A stretch of 64,000 nt of DNA, from assembly GCA_948470475.1 (NCBI GenBank), contig OX419338.1, positions 5,891,205-5,955,204 on the forward strand, in the 5' to 3' direction. The position numbers were made by a program, and so were the translations under genes. Within the stretch, counting starts at the first letter, position 1. The number at the start of each line of letters is the position of its first letter. Shown here piece after piece: positions 35,661-48,290 of the stretch. This DNA comes from Galaxea fascicularis. Its lineage: Eukaryota > Cnidaria > Anthozoa > Scleractinia > Euphylliidae. The notes beneath the pieces were generated by a model. It searched no databases and was not told where the DNA came from. It saw only the letters and a list, made by a program, of their open reading frames with translations.

Positions 35661-36419
35661 TTATGTTTTAATAAAATTATTGATCAAAAGTTTTTCAATT
35701 TTTTTTAAAGCTCTTTATAGAGTTTCTCCAACAAACCGTTTGGAAAAACAGTCGTTTCATTTCTCTACGAAATGAAAGTGCACTTGAATTTGAAGTCAGT
35801 TGAATTTTTCGTGTGAGCTGTTGTCTTGAGAATCACTTCAGTGTAGGCACGATAAACAAAGAGTTCTTAGTGAACCAGGTTCTCAGTTTCTCTCATATTT
35901 GAAGTGTACATGTATTTATATGGAAAGACCATGGGTAAGCATAATAGCTTCCCTGTATGATATTTCCCTTTTTAATTGAAGTGATAATTAAAAGAAAATG
36001 ATAAAATAAAATTAAACGAAAAAGGAGTGTAGGCTTTATTTTGTTTGTTCAGACGTTTTCTTGATAGTGAGACATAATGGGTATTGTGGTGATTTCTTGC
36101 AGCCTTAAGGTTCAGTTAAGTTTTAGAATAGCTACTTAGGATGCAGCAGAAGGTGACTTAATGAGAATTTGGAAACATGGAAACATTTTTACTCAGGGGA
36201 AAATCTGAGGGTGGAAATTTAATGAAGCCAGTCTTTTGCCAGATGCCAGCACTCCAGGAGAAACTTTACACTCTGCTAAATGAATTTCCAACGCATGTAC
36301 CCAGTAAGATGAAATTACACCCTCTAATAATACACTTGAAAAAATTACTCGATTGTGATTGGCTGAGAGCAGTGCAGTTTAAGTGTAACACCAATGCAAA
36401 AGTGTAACACGAGTGCAAA

Positions 36420-36715
36420 TTACAACGAAGATTTCCGAAGTTAAAACGAAGACTCGAAGACTTCCGAAGACCAACCGATGTATTTCGAAGACCGCCGAAT
36501 ATCGTGCGAAACCTTCTGAAGATTTCCGAAGACCACACGAACATTTCCGAAGATCGCCGAACACTTCCGAAGATCACCCGAATGCTTCGGACGATTTCCG
36601 ACGATCACCCGAACACGTCCGAAGATTACCCGAACACTACCGAAGATTTCCGAAGATTACCGAACACTTCCGGTGATCTCCGGATATTTTCGAAGCTTCT
36701 CCAAGTTTCGGAAGA
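36420..36715. repeat. Degenerate 20-21 bp minisatellite, consensus near CGAAGATCACCCGAACACTTC
   Basis: At least ten diverged units, each with TTCCGAAGAT and most with CCGAACA. Several frames stay open because of the repeat. Confidence 0.75.
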
Positions 36716-36753
36716 TCGAGGGCAATGCCTTCTGCGTACCTCAGTAGTCAATA

Positions 36754-37201
36754 GGGAGTTTAAGATTCAACGACGCGACGGCAACGAAAACGTCATTTCA
36801 AAATACAACTTCTCGTTTGTGTAACTCTTTCGAGATTATTCCAATTTGTTTAACATGAAAAATCCTGGCGAGCTGGCCAGGGCCTAAATTACTATGAACG
36901 GTGTTAAAGCAAAGAAAGAGAAAGAAAAAACATTTTGGTACATTTCTTTGCCGTCCTCTGCGAAACAACAACGTGAAATGACCAAATTTGGGGTTTTCTC
37001 GAGAACGTGAGTGTATGGTGACAAGTTTTTCTTTCTCTTTCTTTGCTTTAACATCATTCACAGTAATTTAGACCCTAGCCAGCTCGCCAGCATTTTTCAT
37101 GTTAAACAAATTGGAATAATCTCGAAAGAGTTACACAAACGAGAAGTTGTATTTTGAAATGACGTTTTCGTTGCCGTCGCGTCGTAGAATCTTAAACTCC
37201 C
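36754..37201. mobile_element. Foldback MITE with TA duplication (448 bp)
   Basis: Begins GGGAGTTTAAGATTCAACGA and ends with the inverted AATCTTAAACTCCC. TA lies on each side (36752-36753 and 37202-37203). Arms of about 190 bp match closely, for example ACGACGCGACGGCAACGAAA and its complement. Confidence 0.85.
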
Positions 37202-37259
37202 TAATGTATGGGCTTGAAGCTTTATAAGTAGTCTATTTTTTCAAGTGTATTATTAATAA

Positions 37260-37267
37260 GTAATCAC

Positions 37268-37303
<36 letters not shown>

Positions 37304-37372
37304 TCGTAAATTTTTTCAAAGACCACAAATTGCACTCGCCCTACGGGCTCGTGCAATTTTGTTGGTCTTTGA

Positions 37373-37408
<36 letters not shown>

Positions 37409-37426
37409 TCGGAATCATGTGATTAC
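37260..37426. repeat. Near-perfect foldback (about 167 bp)
   Basis: GTAATCACATGATT at 37260 and AATCATGTGATTAC at 37413-37426 are the ends. The centre is a hairpin CACTCGCCCTACGGGCTCGTG near 37334-37355. Confidence 0.85.
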
Positions 37427-37774
37427 CTATACAAATTCAGGGGCGGTATCAAATTCAAAATCCATCGTAGAATAGAATTGACCATCTTTTTATTTGCCTC
37501 GAGAAGTTGTAGGAGCGGCGCACTACCCGTATAAGTACTCCAGAAGAAAAGTTTATCCAAAAAAACCACGATATGTGGCCGACTTTGTTATACATATTCC
37601 TGCAAGACGTCCTCGCGTAAAGTTTACGACACTCGTAATCGTTTTTCGACTTCGTTGCGAGTACTATTTTTGGTTGAGTACAAGTTAAATTTGTAGGGTT
37701 GTGGCTTTTATAATTTGTGGGCCACTTTATTCCAAAACGTTCTTCGTAGGACACCGTGTAAAACGGGAGAGATC

Positions 37775-39083
37775 ACAGGAAGCCCGAGCGCTTTATTATA
37801 TAGGTATTTAAAAGCTTTATTGGTGACTGATAGATTAAATTAATCTAGGTGTCTGTGGGCGTTTAGGAAGCTATATTAGTGCTAATTTGATTTCTAAACA
37901 CAATTGCTTTAAGCGCGTTGGAAACTGGAGAGGATATTAACTGCTTTTGTTAACTGTCACCGAAAGTGCAGTGAGTTTGGGATTACAAGCCGGTTTTAAA
38001 ATAAAATTTTTTAACGGTCGAGATGAGAGAAAAATGACAAGGGGTGAAACTCTGAGAGAGTTTTCGTACAATCTGTGACTTGTTCACGCGTGGAATACAC
38101 GGGGTTACGTGAGCCCTCTTTGCTGGTGTTAAAAAGCATGCGTTCTGCTTATCTTTAATTATAATTAATGTTCTCTTCTGATCGGAATCGAAAGACTTGC
38201 TTGATAGAAGCCGACAGTGTTGTTTAACTTCTTATAGAAGAAGAAATTCACAATACTCAAGCAATCCAGGTGACAAGCCTGTATAACAAATCTACATTTA
38301 ATACGAACATTGTGACGGTGAATGTAAAATTCACGTCTTTCATTTTCCTTCTTTCAGTTCTTGGAGTAACTGCAGAATACCGTGCAGAACGTCTCTGTAA
38401 TCTTGGTGCGATCCTGTGTTCGAATCCCCCGTTAATCTCGATCTCCTTTGTAAAAAAGTGTTGATCTTGCCAGACTATCAGATCGCGCGTGGTGTCCTGA
38501 TTTTTATTTTCAACTCGCGAGTTCGTCAAAAATAACAAAATAATTTGTTACAAGAACAGAAGGACTGCCTGACAAAAGACATGATAAACGCGTTGTACGA
38601 ACTTCCGCTCAAGTCAGGAGGAGTCACTAATATAATTAAAACCGCCTTCAAAAATTAACGAGATTTTTATCAGTACAAATGATATCATTTAAGACCAAAA
38701 TTGAACAGGAGTATTTGATTCAACCTTTTGTAAGGTGTTGGGGGAATTTCTAATTGCTTTTCTTCAATAATAATTGAATATAGCTTTCAGAGAAAATTGC
38801 CCTCGAAAGAGTTTCACCCCTTGTCATTTGACTTATAACTGCCGGAAAGTTAATAGTTAAATACACTTGTAGCATGAGACGTTGATGTCGTGTCCAGTTT
38901 CCGATACGGCTAAAGCAAACTGTGGTTTGAAATCGAACGCAGAAACTGTCTTCGCGGTGATGCAAATCCCTTCCAAAACGCCCAGAGAAAGACACGTAGG
39001 TAAATCTTTGTTCTTTTTTATTTTGATCATATCGGTCACCAATGAAGCTCTTAAATAGCTATAAAGTGCTCGGGCTCCCTGTG
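37775..39083. mobile_element. Non-autonomous DNA transposon, 1,309 bp, TIRs of about 280 bp
   Basis: Ends are CACAGGAAGCCCGAGCGCTT and, inverted, AGTGCTCGGGCTCCCTGTG. Homology between the two ends continues inward to ATGACAAGGGGTGAAACTCT (about 38035, inverted at 38808). The flanking 6-mers AGAGAT (37769-37774) and AGAAAT (39084-39089) look like a target duplication. The right arm (about 46470) has one uninterrupted AGAGAT, which is the empty site. No transposase frame is visible inside; a GTTCGAATCC B-box-like motif occurs at about 38419. Confidence 0.82.
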
Positions 39084-40509
39084 AGAAATTGAAAATATGG
39101 CTGACAACAAATTTAATATTTTCTTGTCCGTATCAGGCGTCACGAAAGGAGCGCGATCTATACTGATGGCCGATTGGGCATCAAATATACACAATGCCAC
39201 AATTTGTAACCAATGAGAAAGAAGGATTTGAAATGGGTTTTTAAAAGATATGTACTCAGGGGCTCTTCCTACTCGTCTTACAAACTTTCGTAAGTCCGAA
39301 ATCTTGGTTCTATCCCGACAATTTGCCCCTGGATCTCCGAGGATGTGTTTTTTTAATGAAAGGTGGAAACGCATTCGACTTTTTAATCGATGTTTGCAGA
39401 GGCAGAGAGATAATACATCTTCCCGCGAACTAATAATTATATTTTAGTCTTCTGTTAAACTGCAAACGATGATGCAGGAGTGGTTAGCGTTTGCCTTTTG
39501 CCTTTGTTAAGGTTTTCTGTACTATTTTCAGGAAATTGGGTCCCACAAAAAGGACAGTAGCAAACTGGAAACAATTCGAGACCCAACTGCCGTCGGAAAT
39601 GACAAAAAAAATCGCAAGTGCTTTCAATGGGTTCATCTCGATGTCGAGAAATTTGGATCACTCACGGTTTCTGGTAAACCACTCTATAAAGCCTCGATAA
39701 AAATCGTCTCGATTAAATGGCTACTCAGTCTGCCACTAGGACGTGACTCGTTTGAAAAAACGTTCCTCGTTCGTAAAATTAGACTCGTTCCAAAAAACGA
39801 GATAGTTGTATGAGGTGCTCGGGTTTTGAAAACGAAGAGGATCCACTCCTTGGAAGAAAGAATCTGTGGCATATTGTGACAAGCCACAACAAGGAAGGTA
39901 AACAAATGCTCTGTGGAAGTCTCCGTCTAGCGATGAAGTTGCTGACGGATGATTGCATCATTAATCTGTGTCTTCTGTTGTTGCGAATCAAATGTTGAAT
40001 TAAACGAACTGATCAGTTTTCATCGACTTCACAAACCATTTGTTGTCTGCCATATTTGATAACAAGCTGTCCGAAAGGAGACTGGCAATATTAACGGTGG
40101 ACGGAGTTAATGAAATTCGACGCCTGAATCAAATGCCGTATTTAATTGTTTTAGTCGACTAAAATAGGAATTAAATTCGACACATGTGAAATGCGAACCG
40201 TGCCTCAATAATGATTACAATATAGTGACCACGCAAGTGTTGGGGGTGTTTCTAAGTCAAAACAAATGGTATTGAAACATTGTGGTGAAGTACCAAAATT
40301 ATCTAGGCGGTCTGCACATCTTATTTTCCACCATTGCCAATTATCTACTGAAGAAAGATCGGCTATTGTTAATTAAATTAAGACTATAAATTAATCAATA
40401 TTTGAGGCTGTGCTGCGTAAATTAATTTTGCAACAGGAATGAATGATAAACATACGGACGGGTGCAAAATATGAATGGGTGAACAGAAAAGCACCCACAT
40501 TAAAAAAAG

Positions 40510-41505
40510 CTTCGTAACAGTTCAAAATTTGGCAATGACAGTACTTTTGTTCAAAAACTAATCTAAGCTTAGTATTTTTCTAATTACTTGAAATTTGTAT
40601 TGCGCGATTGACTGTGTGTCCAAAGGAAAACCCCAAAAGCATTTCTGTTTAGCAATTCCTGGAATATGCTTGGCTCCACCTCTTGTCTCAAAATGTTCTA
40701 GTTTTCTAGAAAAATTTCCGAAATAGACGAAGTTGAGCTTCTAGCTCAACCTGCAAAAAAAGGCGCACGTTTAATTTTACTTGAATTTGAAACAATGTGC
40801 GTACAAAATCTTCATGGATCAGTTGCGTTGCCCTATTAAATACATCACTCGATTTCAGTAACTCGTGTAAGACTTATCTGAATCAGCTAGGGCTGGAATC
40901 GCAGAGTGGAACATTCTTTGTGCTTCGTGTTCCTCAGAGTCGCGCGCCTTTCTTAACTTCTGGTTTTTGACCTAAAGAGATAATAAAGCGATTCGTCAGG
41001 CAACCACAATAAAAATCACATGTAGCAGGGCCACTTGACCACTCATTAAACTGCATTTCGAGTGATAGAAATAAATATTGACGCCATATGCGAGAGGTTA
41101 CGATAACATATTGCTACGGGCCGGGATTATCGTGTATTGTCACTGTACCGTTCAAAACAAACAAGTGAAGACAAAGCCAGCCAGGCCGCACCTTCTGAAA
41201 CCAGTAATGTTTACTAAACTCGCCTTTGAAGGCGCCAGTCATTGTGAAACCTTTTCATCCAGCCTTTATACGAAATCCACCGGGAAATTACAGAAATATA
41301 AAAAAAACCAACTACTTATGCAGATTATAGAGTCTTGATAAGAAATGTTGCTTTTTGGTCAAACTAAATCGTACGAAGTACACGTCATATTCATTTATCT
41401 CGAAACAATTGAAGCAGCCGGAGATCGTCTGCTAACGAGATTCAAAGTTAATGATCAATTGCAAATTCTAAAGAAAAACTTTTTAGCACTGGCGTTCATT
41501 TGATA
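40510..41505. other. About 1 kb present in the left arm only
   Basis: The right arm joins the flanks (GCACCCACATTA ... GCAGCCAATAACTTGG) through about 25 bp, while the left arm has roughly 1 kb there. No terminal repeats, coding frame or target duplication were recognised. Confidence 0.5.
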
Positions 41506-42129
41506 TTGCAGCCAATAACTTGGAAACACAAACTCCTGCTTAATTCAAATAATAACTGAGTGAGAACTAACCTGCAGAGTCTCGGTCTGATCTTTGTTGT
41601 TCAACAAGAACACACCACGCCAAGGATTTCAAAATGAGCTAGGACAGTACGTGACCAAAACTGCAACAACTTTTGGTTCTGCAGTATGTTTCACCTCCTT
41701 TTATACTGTATTCACAACGTACTGTACAATGAAGAAATATTTGTTTGCCAGAGAACTCTACACAATTAACACCTTAATGGCAACTCTCTTGTCAGAATCG
41801 TCAATGTTGCTTTCGGAATTTTTTGGCAGTTGAGTGTTATTTTTCTCACAGTGCAGTGAGAAGACCAAAGGCGCCCTTGATCTTGACACAGGCTAATTAC
41901 ATATACATTGTTTTTCAGTGCGTGCAATAAGTACCGCATTCAACGAATTTTTCTTAGTTTTCTCAGCGAAACAACACTACGCATGCAATTAACACGTTAA
42001 CGCGGCTGTCTTGTCAGAACTGTTCCATGTTCATTCTGGTTTGTATTTTTATATTTCACGAGGCAGTGTGGGGAGCAACGGGCACCCTTGATCTCGATTT
42101 ATACTAATATAAATACAAACCAGAATGAA

Positions 42130-42870
42130 CAAATCAGTGTCTCTAGGGCTTTACCCTGCCAAGCTTAAGTTGTCAAAAGTCGTACCTGTTTATAAATCTG
42201 AGGATGTATATGATGCGAACAATTATCGGCCTATTTCGCTGCTTTCTAATTTTAACAGGATTTTTGAAAAGTTAAATCAATGATGCATACTCGGATGGTG
42301 ACATTTATAGTACAAAATGGGTTGCTACACGAGGGTTAGTATGGACTCCATAAATAATACTCAACACCCGCAATACTTGACATTATCAATGCAATACAGA
42401 AAAACATGGATAAACGGTTATTTTCGTGTGGAATCTTTATTGACTTATTAGACACTTTTAATCATTGTATTCTTTAAATTAGTTATATCATTTTGGTTTC
42501 CATGAATTATTAACACCTGGTTTTACCTGAAGGACCTAATGCAATCAACACAAATAGGCCATATTCGTATTCTCGGTATATTGAACTGGATCTAGCATGA
42601 AGTGGAGGCTCTTGCGGGGGAACATATTTACATATGAAAATCATATGGAAATCATGTATCAACACGTGCCACAATAACCTGCGGTGTCCCCCAAGGCGCG
42701 GTCCTCGGGCCACTTCTCCGGCGTTCTGCTGTATATCAATGACATACAGTATTATTCTGATAAATTCAGTTTCTACCTCTTTGCTGGCGATACAATCATT
42801 CTTTATGCTGATAAAGATATTAGGTCTCTCGAAACCACTGTAAGTAGGGAACTTACGTAACTTACCTGAC
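42130..42870 (+). pseudogene. LINE reverse-transcriptase fragment (CR1/L2-like), broken
   Basis: In shifting frames: LYPAKLKLSKVVPVYKSEDV then NNYRPISLLSNFNRIFEKL, later TCGVPQGAVLGPLL, LYINDIQYYSDKFSFYLFAG and DTIILYADKDI. These are RT motifs for fingers and palm; the catalytic YADD-type box reads FAGDT. Several stops and frameshifts. Lies in the spacer between the arms. Confidence 0.82.
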
Positions 42871-43063
42871 TCACTACAAATAAATTAACTTTTATTATTA
42901 AAAAAAATCAAATTTTCTTAGTTTTCGCCCATATCAAAAGAGATTAATATACTATTTAGTGAACGCTCATTGACCGGAGGATCGTCCATCGCTGCCGGTT
43001 ACGACAGATAATTTTGTGCAATTCCTGTTTCTTGTGATCGTGTAAGTTCAATTTCATCGTCGT

Positions 43064-43670
43064 TTGCGAGGCACGATGGCTACTGCTAAACTGCATGCTC
43101 ACGTGTTAGGACATTCCTTTGTCCGACGAATCGCCGACTGTGTTGATCGCAACCAGGGAAAGAAGCAACATCGTCGGGATCTCAATCTAGCTAATGTTTG
43201 TGATGTGGAGATTTTTGGTGTTGAAGGTCGCAAGATCGATAAAATGATCCGCCTAGATCTCACAACTGTTAAGAGCACCGTCCCCAGTGTAGTGATTTTG
43301 GAGACAGGATAGAACGATATTTGTGACTATGGTTGTGATGCAGAGACAGTCATGCTTTCAATCGTCGCCTTTACCGAATTGTTGATCACCAGTTCCAACC
43401 TGCAATTTATTATATATTGTCTGTCAAATACATTCTCGGAGCCATTGGCCTTTTGATGGGTATAATGATCGGGTCAGAACAGTCAACAAACTAGTAAGCG
43501 AGGCGTTAGAGAAGATCAAAGCAGCCAATTGCAAGTCCCTTGGCGCCATCGCGGCCTCATTAATCCTTCTTAACATATAAATGCGCGTGATGGTATTCAT
43601 CTTAATGACTGTCTGGACTGTGGCAGCAGAGCCCTGTATAAGAGTCACAGAGGAGCCAGTTCTCTTTGCA
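43064..43670 (+). pseudogene. SGNH/GDSL-type hydrolase fragment, broken
   Basis: Starts MATAKLHAHVLGHSFVRRIA (nucleophile block GHSF), then VEIFGVEGRKIDKMIRLDL, then VVILETG, a stop and NDI (block III, normally GxND), and a late DGIHLND (catalytic D-x-x-H). At least one in-frame stop and frameshifts separate the blocks. Such domains accompany some YR retroelements (Ngaro-like) and CR1 ORF1s (family knowledge); which applies here is unknown. Confidence 0.72.
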
Positions 43671-43679
43671 CTTGCTTAG

Positions 43680-44090
43680 TGTCATTAATATGCAAGACCA
43701 CTGTACGGACTTTCTGCCTGCGTCTCGCAAGTAAGGCATACTTCAACAAGATTCTTGTTCTTCAAAAACGAGCGCTCAGATTTATATTCTTTACTGACAA
43801 AAGGGAACATGCTGTTCCATTGTTAGGGAACATGCTGTTCCATTGTTTCTTAAAACTAACATTTTACCTCTTGATTTTCTCTTTTATGAATCACTCTGTT
43901 GTTTAATCAATCAAAAAGCACCTTCTAATGTTCTTTAAATGTTTACTGAAACTGGCTGAATTCATTCTTACAATACGTGCTGTTCCACATCTAAAAACTC
44001 TCTCCTTAATTTTTTTTGCAATTTTAAATTATTTGCCTTAGCGGCGCACGAAGAAATACTTTTATATATATAAAAAAGAAATATACTCTT
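43680..44090 (+). pseudogene. LINE ORF2 C-terminal fragment
   Basis: NKILVLQKRALRFIFFTDKR followed by EHAVPL resembles the connection region after the palm in CR1-like ORF2 proteins. The frame stops at 43906. Confidence 0.6.
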
Positions 44091-47000
44091 AATTCTGTCT
44101 GTAATTGTATTGTATTGCATCGGTCATCCACTAGATTTGCCTTTGCTATTTGGATGATCCCAACTCGCTCTCTATTTTGTTTGTTACAATTTTCTTTTAT
44201 TCCTTAGTTGTGCTGTGTTAGTTGCCCATGTAAACTTAAAGGGGAGCTGTCACGGAGATTTGGGAAGGTTTTGGTCCACACTGTCCGAAATTAGCTGTAA
44301 GGAATTTAACCATGTATAACATCATCTTTAAACGTCTTAACGAAGAATTAGCCTTAATTTGCAAAGAAAATGAAAACCACGGCCGTTAATATCTATTTTT
44401 GGAAGACGCACAGAGACGATTTGAAAAATTTAGCATAATTTTTTCAAATTGTAATCCCTTTGGAGCCATTCGTTGAAAAAAAAAAAAACACATGTTAACG
44501 GTTTCAGCACACAGATATACCAATCGTTAATAAAAATGGACCTATCACATAAATACAGATTTTAATTGTTCAATGAAATGCTTAAATCCGTGGTCCCCAC
44601 ACTGCATCGTGAAATATAAATACAAACTAGAATGAACATGGGACGGTTCTGACAAGAGAGCCGCGTTAACGTGTTAATTGCATGCGCAGTGTTGTTTCGT
44701 TGAGAAAACTACGGAAAATTCCTTAAATGCGATACTAATTGCACGCACTGAAAAACAATGTATATGTAATTAGCCTGTGTCAAGATCAAGGGCGCCTTTG
44801 GTATTCTCACTGCACTGTGAAATAAATAACAATCAACTGCCAAAAAATTCCGAAAGCAACATTGACGATTCTGACAAGAGAGCGGCGTTAAGGTGTTAAT
44901 TGCGTAGACGCCTTTGGCAAACCAAATATTTTTTCATCTACATTGTGAATACAATATAAAAAGAGGTGATACATACGACAGAGCCATAAGTTCTTACAGT
45001 TTTGGTCACGTACTGTGTAAGCTCATTTTGAAAATCTTGGTGTGGTGTCTTCTTGCTGAACAACAAAGATCAGACCGAGACTCTGCAGGTTAGTTCTCCA
45101 TCAGTTCAGTATTATTTGAATTAAGTAGGAGTTTGTGTTTCCAAGTTATTGGCTGCAATGTTTAAAGGTCTGGCTTTATAATGTGGGTGCTTTTCTGTCC
45201 ACCCATTCATTTTCTGCATCCGTCCGTCCGTATGTTTATTATTCATTCCTTTGCCAAAATTTATTTACGCGGCACAGCGTCAAATATTGAGTTATTTACA
45301 GTCTTAATTTAATTGGTAATAGCCAATCTTTCTTCAGTACATATTTGGTAATGGCATTTACAAATGAAATAACAAGAGCAAGCCGCCTAGATAATGTTTC
45401 AATACCATTTGTTTTGACTTACAAACACACAACACTTGCGTAGTCACTATATTGCAATCAGTACTGAGGTCCAGTTCGAACTTCGCATTTCACATCTGTC
45501 GAATTAATTTAATTCCTATTTTAGTCGACTAAAATAGTTAAATATGGCATTTGATTCAGGCGTCGAATTTCATGTCTACCGTTAATATCTCCTCTCGGAC
45601 AGGTTGTTATCAAATATGGCAGAGTCGATAAAACTCCATGAAAGTCGATGAAACTCAGTTCGTTTTGTTCAACATATGATTCGTAACATCAGAAGACGCA
45701 GGTTAATGATGCAATCATCCGTCAGCAACTTCATCGCTTGACGGAGACTTCCACTGAGCGTTTACTCTCCTTGTTGTGGCTTATGTCACAATATGACACT
45801 CTCTTTCTTCCCCACGAGTGGATCCTCCTTCGTTTTCAAAACCCGAGCACCTCATACAAACAACTATATTTTGCCTCCTAGCTCCCCTGTTTCGTTGCAT
45901 GAATAGCGACCAATTAAATACGGAAAGAATCTCACGACATCGAGATAAATCCATAGAAAGCACTTGCGATTACTTTTTGTCATTTCCGATTTGTGGCACC
46001 CAATTTCCTGAAAATAGTACAGAGAACCTTAATTAAGCCAAAAGCCAAACGCCAACCACTCCTGCCTCATCGTTTGCAGTTTAAAAGAAGACTAAAATGG
46101 AATTTTTAGTTCGCGTAAGGATGTATTATCTCTTTGGCTCTACTGCAGGCAACGATTAAAAAGTCGGATGCGTTTCCGCCTTTTATTGAAAACCACTTCC
46201 TCGAAAACCCAGGGGCAGATAGTCGAGATGGGACGCTTTTCGGACTAGCGAAAGTCTGTAAGGCGAGCAGGAGAGCCCTTGGGTATGTCTTTTTTAACGG
46301 ACCAGTCCAGAACCTATTCAAATCCGTTTTTCTGGTTGGACACTAATTTTGTGGCATTGCATTTTTTGTGCCCAATCGGCAATCAGTATAGATCGCGCTC
46401 CTTTCGTGACGTCTTATACGGACAGGACTATTGTTAAATTTGCTGTCGGTCATATTTTCAATCTCTCCCGTTTTACACGGTGTCCTACGAGGAAGGTTTT
46501 GGGGGAAAGGGGCCCACGAAAGCCAGACGCCTACAAATTTAACCTAGTATGAAACCAAAAAGTACTTGCAAGAAACTCGAAAAATGATTGCAGGTATTGT
46601 AAACTTGATGCAAGGACGTCTTCCATGTACACGTAGAAATAAAGTCGGCCACATATCGACGTTGTTTTTATATAAGCTTTTTTTTCTGGAGTACTTATAC
46701 GGGTAGTGGGCCACTTCTGCAACTTCTCGAGGCAAATAATAGATGGTCAATTCCATTCTACGATAGATTTTGAATTTGATACCGCCTCTGAATTTGAGGG
46801 TGTAATTTCATCTTACTGGGTACATGCGTTGGAAATTAATTTAGCAGAGTGTAAGTTTCTCCTGAAGTGCTGGCATCTGGCAAAAGGCTGGCTACATTAA
46901 ATTTCCACCCCCAGATTTTCCCCTGAGAGAAAAATGTTTCCATGTTTCCAAATTCTTATAAAGTCACCTACTGCTATATACATCCAAAGTAGCTATTCTA

Positions 47001-47763
47001 AAACTTAAAAGAACCCTGAGGCTGCTGCAAGACTAATCACGTTTACCCAAAGATATTATGCCTCACTATCAAGAAAACGTCTGAACAAACAAAATAAAGA
47101 AAACTACACTCCCTTTTCGTTATTTTATTTTATCGTTTTCTTTTATAGTTTTCACTTCAATTAAAAGGGGAATATTCTACAAGGAAACTAGTATGGTTAT
47201 CCATAGTCTTTCCATATAAATACACTTCAAATATGAGAAACTGAAAACCTGGTTCCCTAGTTATCTGGAAGTTGTGTGGTCTCGTGGGCGAAACTAGTGA
47301 GCTCCGCAACTCTTAGCACTCACAGCAACTATAGAAACTGCAATCAATAATTGTTTTATCGTGCCTACACTGGAGTGGTTTTCAAGACAACAGCTCACAC
47401 GAAAAGTTCAACTCGCAAACTGTTAAAAGTTTTCAACCTTTAAGTAGCGGCATAGTCTGAAAGGCTCCAGAAACGTCTAACAAAACCCCATTAAAAATAT
47501 GTTTTCGAAACTTAAAATTGATCTTTTGACTGAACTTCTGTATTAGAGTTCATGAAAAGCTGGTGCAAAACACCATGCCAAGAACTATCAGCACTGAATT
47601 ATCACAGCTGCAGGGCAATCTACAGTTTTTGTGCGCACCTTAAGAGGAAACGAAGCATTTTGGGTCAACAGATATCAGTAAAAAATTTGCAGACCGAATA
47701 ATTACAATGCCCCAAGTACCAAAGTGAAAGTGAAGATGAGATCAATTCTTCCACAATCATAAT

Positions 47764-48290
47764 TCAACCGTCCTTTAGTTTAGGCGTGGACATCGAAGTA
47801 GCCAGTTGCAAAAGTTCCAGGAGTTGTCCACTAGAAGGAATGCTGATCAGTCTAATTACTATTACTATCTCGGAAATAGTGCTACAGATCTGACACTTCC
47901 TAAACCAAAGAGAGTTTCTAAAAAGTTCTATATATGGCGGCGCGATGCTTGGAACCAACTCCCAAATGAAGCAAAAATAGCGGAATCGATATATTCATTT
48001 AATAAACATATCAAAACGTACTTGGGTCATGTCATGCTATATAGTCTTGTCTTAGTCATGGCTTAGCTATCCTACTTTTTTATACTTAATTTATAATAAT
48101 TAGCTTTCGTTCTTAGTTGAATTTTCGTAGTTTTAGACTAATCACATTATTACTGAATCTCGTATCATTAGTTTAGGTTCTTTTTTGTCTGTGCAAACAC
48201 GCCCTCCGTGGAAACCAGCTAACTGTTGTTGGGAATAGGGTATTTCTTTGATTTAAATAAAGTGTTACGGCACGTTTTCCAGTACGAGAT
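47764..48290 (+). pseudogene. LINE ORF2 C-terminus and 3' end
   Basis: The frame ending at 48066 reads DLTLPKPKRVSKKFYIWRRD then AWNQLPNEAKIAESIYSFNK, the usual C-terminal tail of CR1-like ORF2 proteins. A 3'-UTR-like stretch ends near AATAAAG (48258). Confidence 0.75.

Larger units (their letters stand above)
36325..37432. mobile_element. Composite insertion private to the left arm
   Basis: The right arm has the uninterrupted site (ATTACACCCTC joined to AAATTCAGAGGCGG). The insertion starts TAATAATACACTTGAAAAA (36325), which recurs inverted at about 37236-37254. It contains a degenerate minisatellite, a MITE and a terminal foldback, listed separately. Confidence 0.75.
33858..42075. repeat. 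Left arm of a large inverted repeat
   Basis: Aligns in reverse orientation with 44595-56053. Checked anchor pairs (left/right): 33860-33873 with 56037-56050; 34360-34530 with about 55530-55730; 34790-34930 with 55170-55320; 35405-35690 with 54490-54790; 35700-35790 with 49470-49555; 35800-36324 with 46800-47432; 37433-37774 with about 46465-46800; 39084-39560 with 46000-46465; 39800-40500 with 45180-45850; 41510-42075 with 44595-45160. Insertions private to this arm are about 36325-37432, 37775-39083 and 40510-41505. Removing them leaves about 4.8 kb. Confidence 0.88.

Noticed and set aside
38257..38538. 93-codon frame and a GTTCGAATCC B-box-like motif inside the 1,309-bp element
   Set aside because: No matching A box or tRNA fold was found, and the frame has no domain. 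A 5S-derived origin was considered because of GAATACCG but is too weak.
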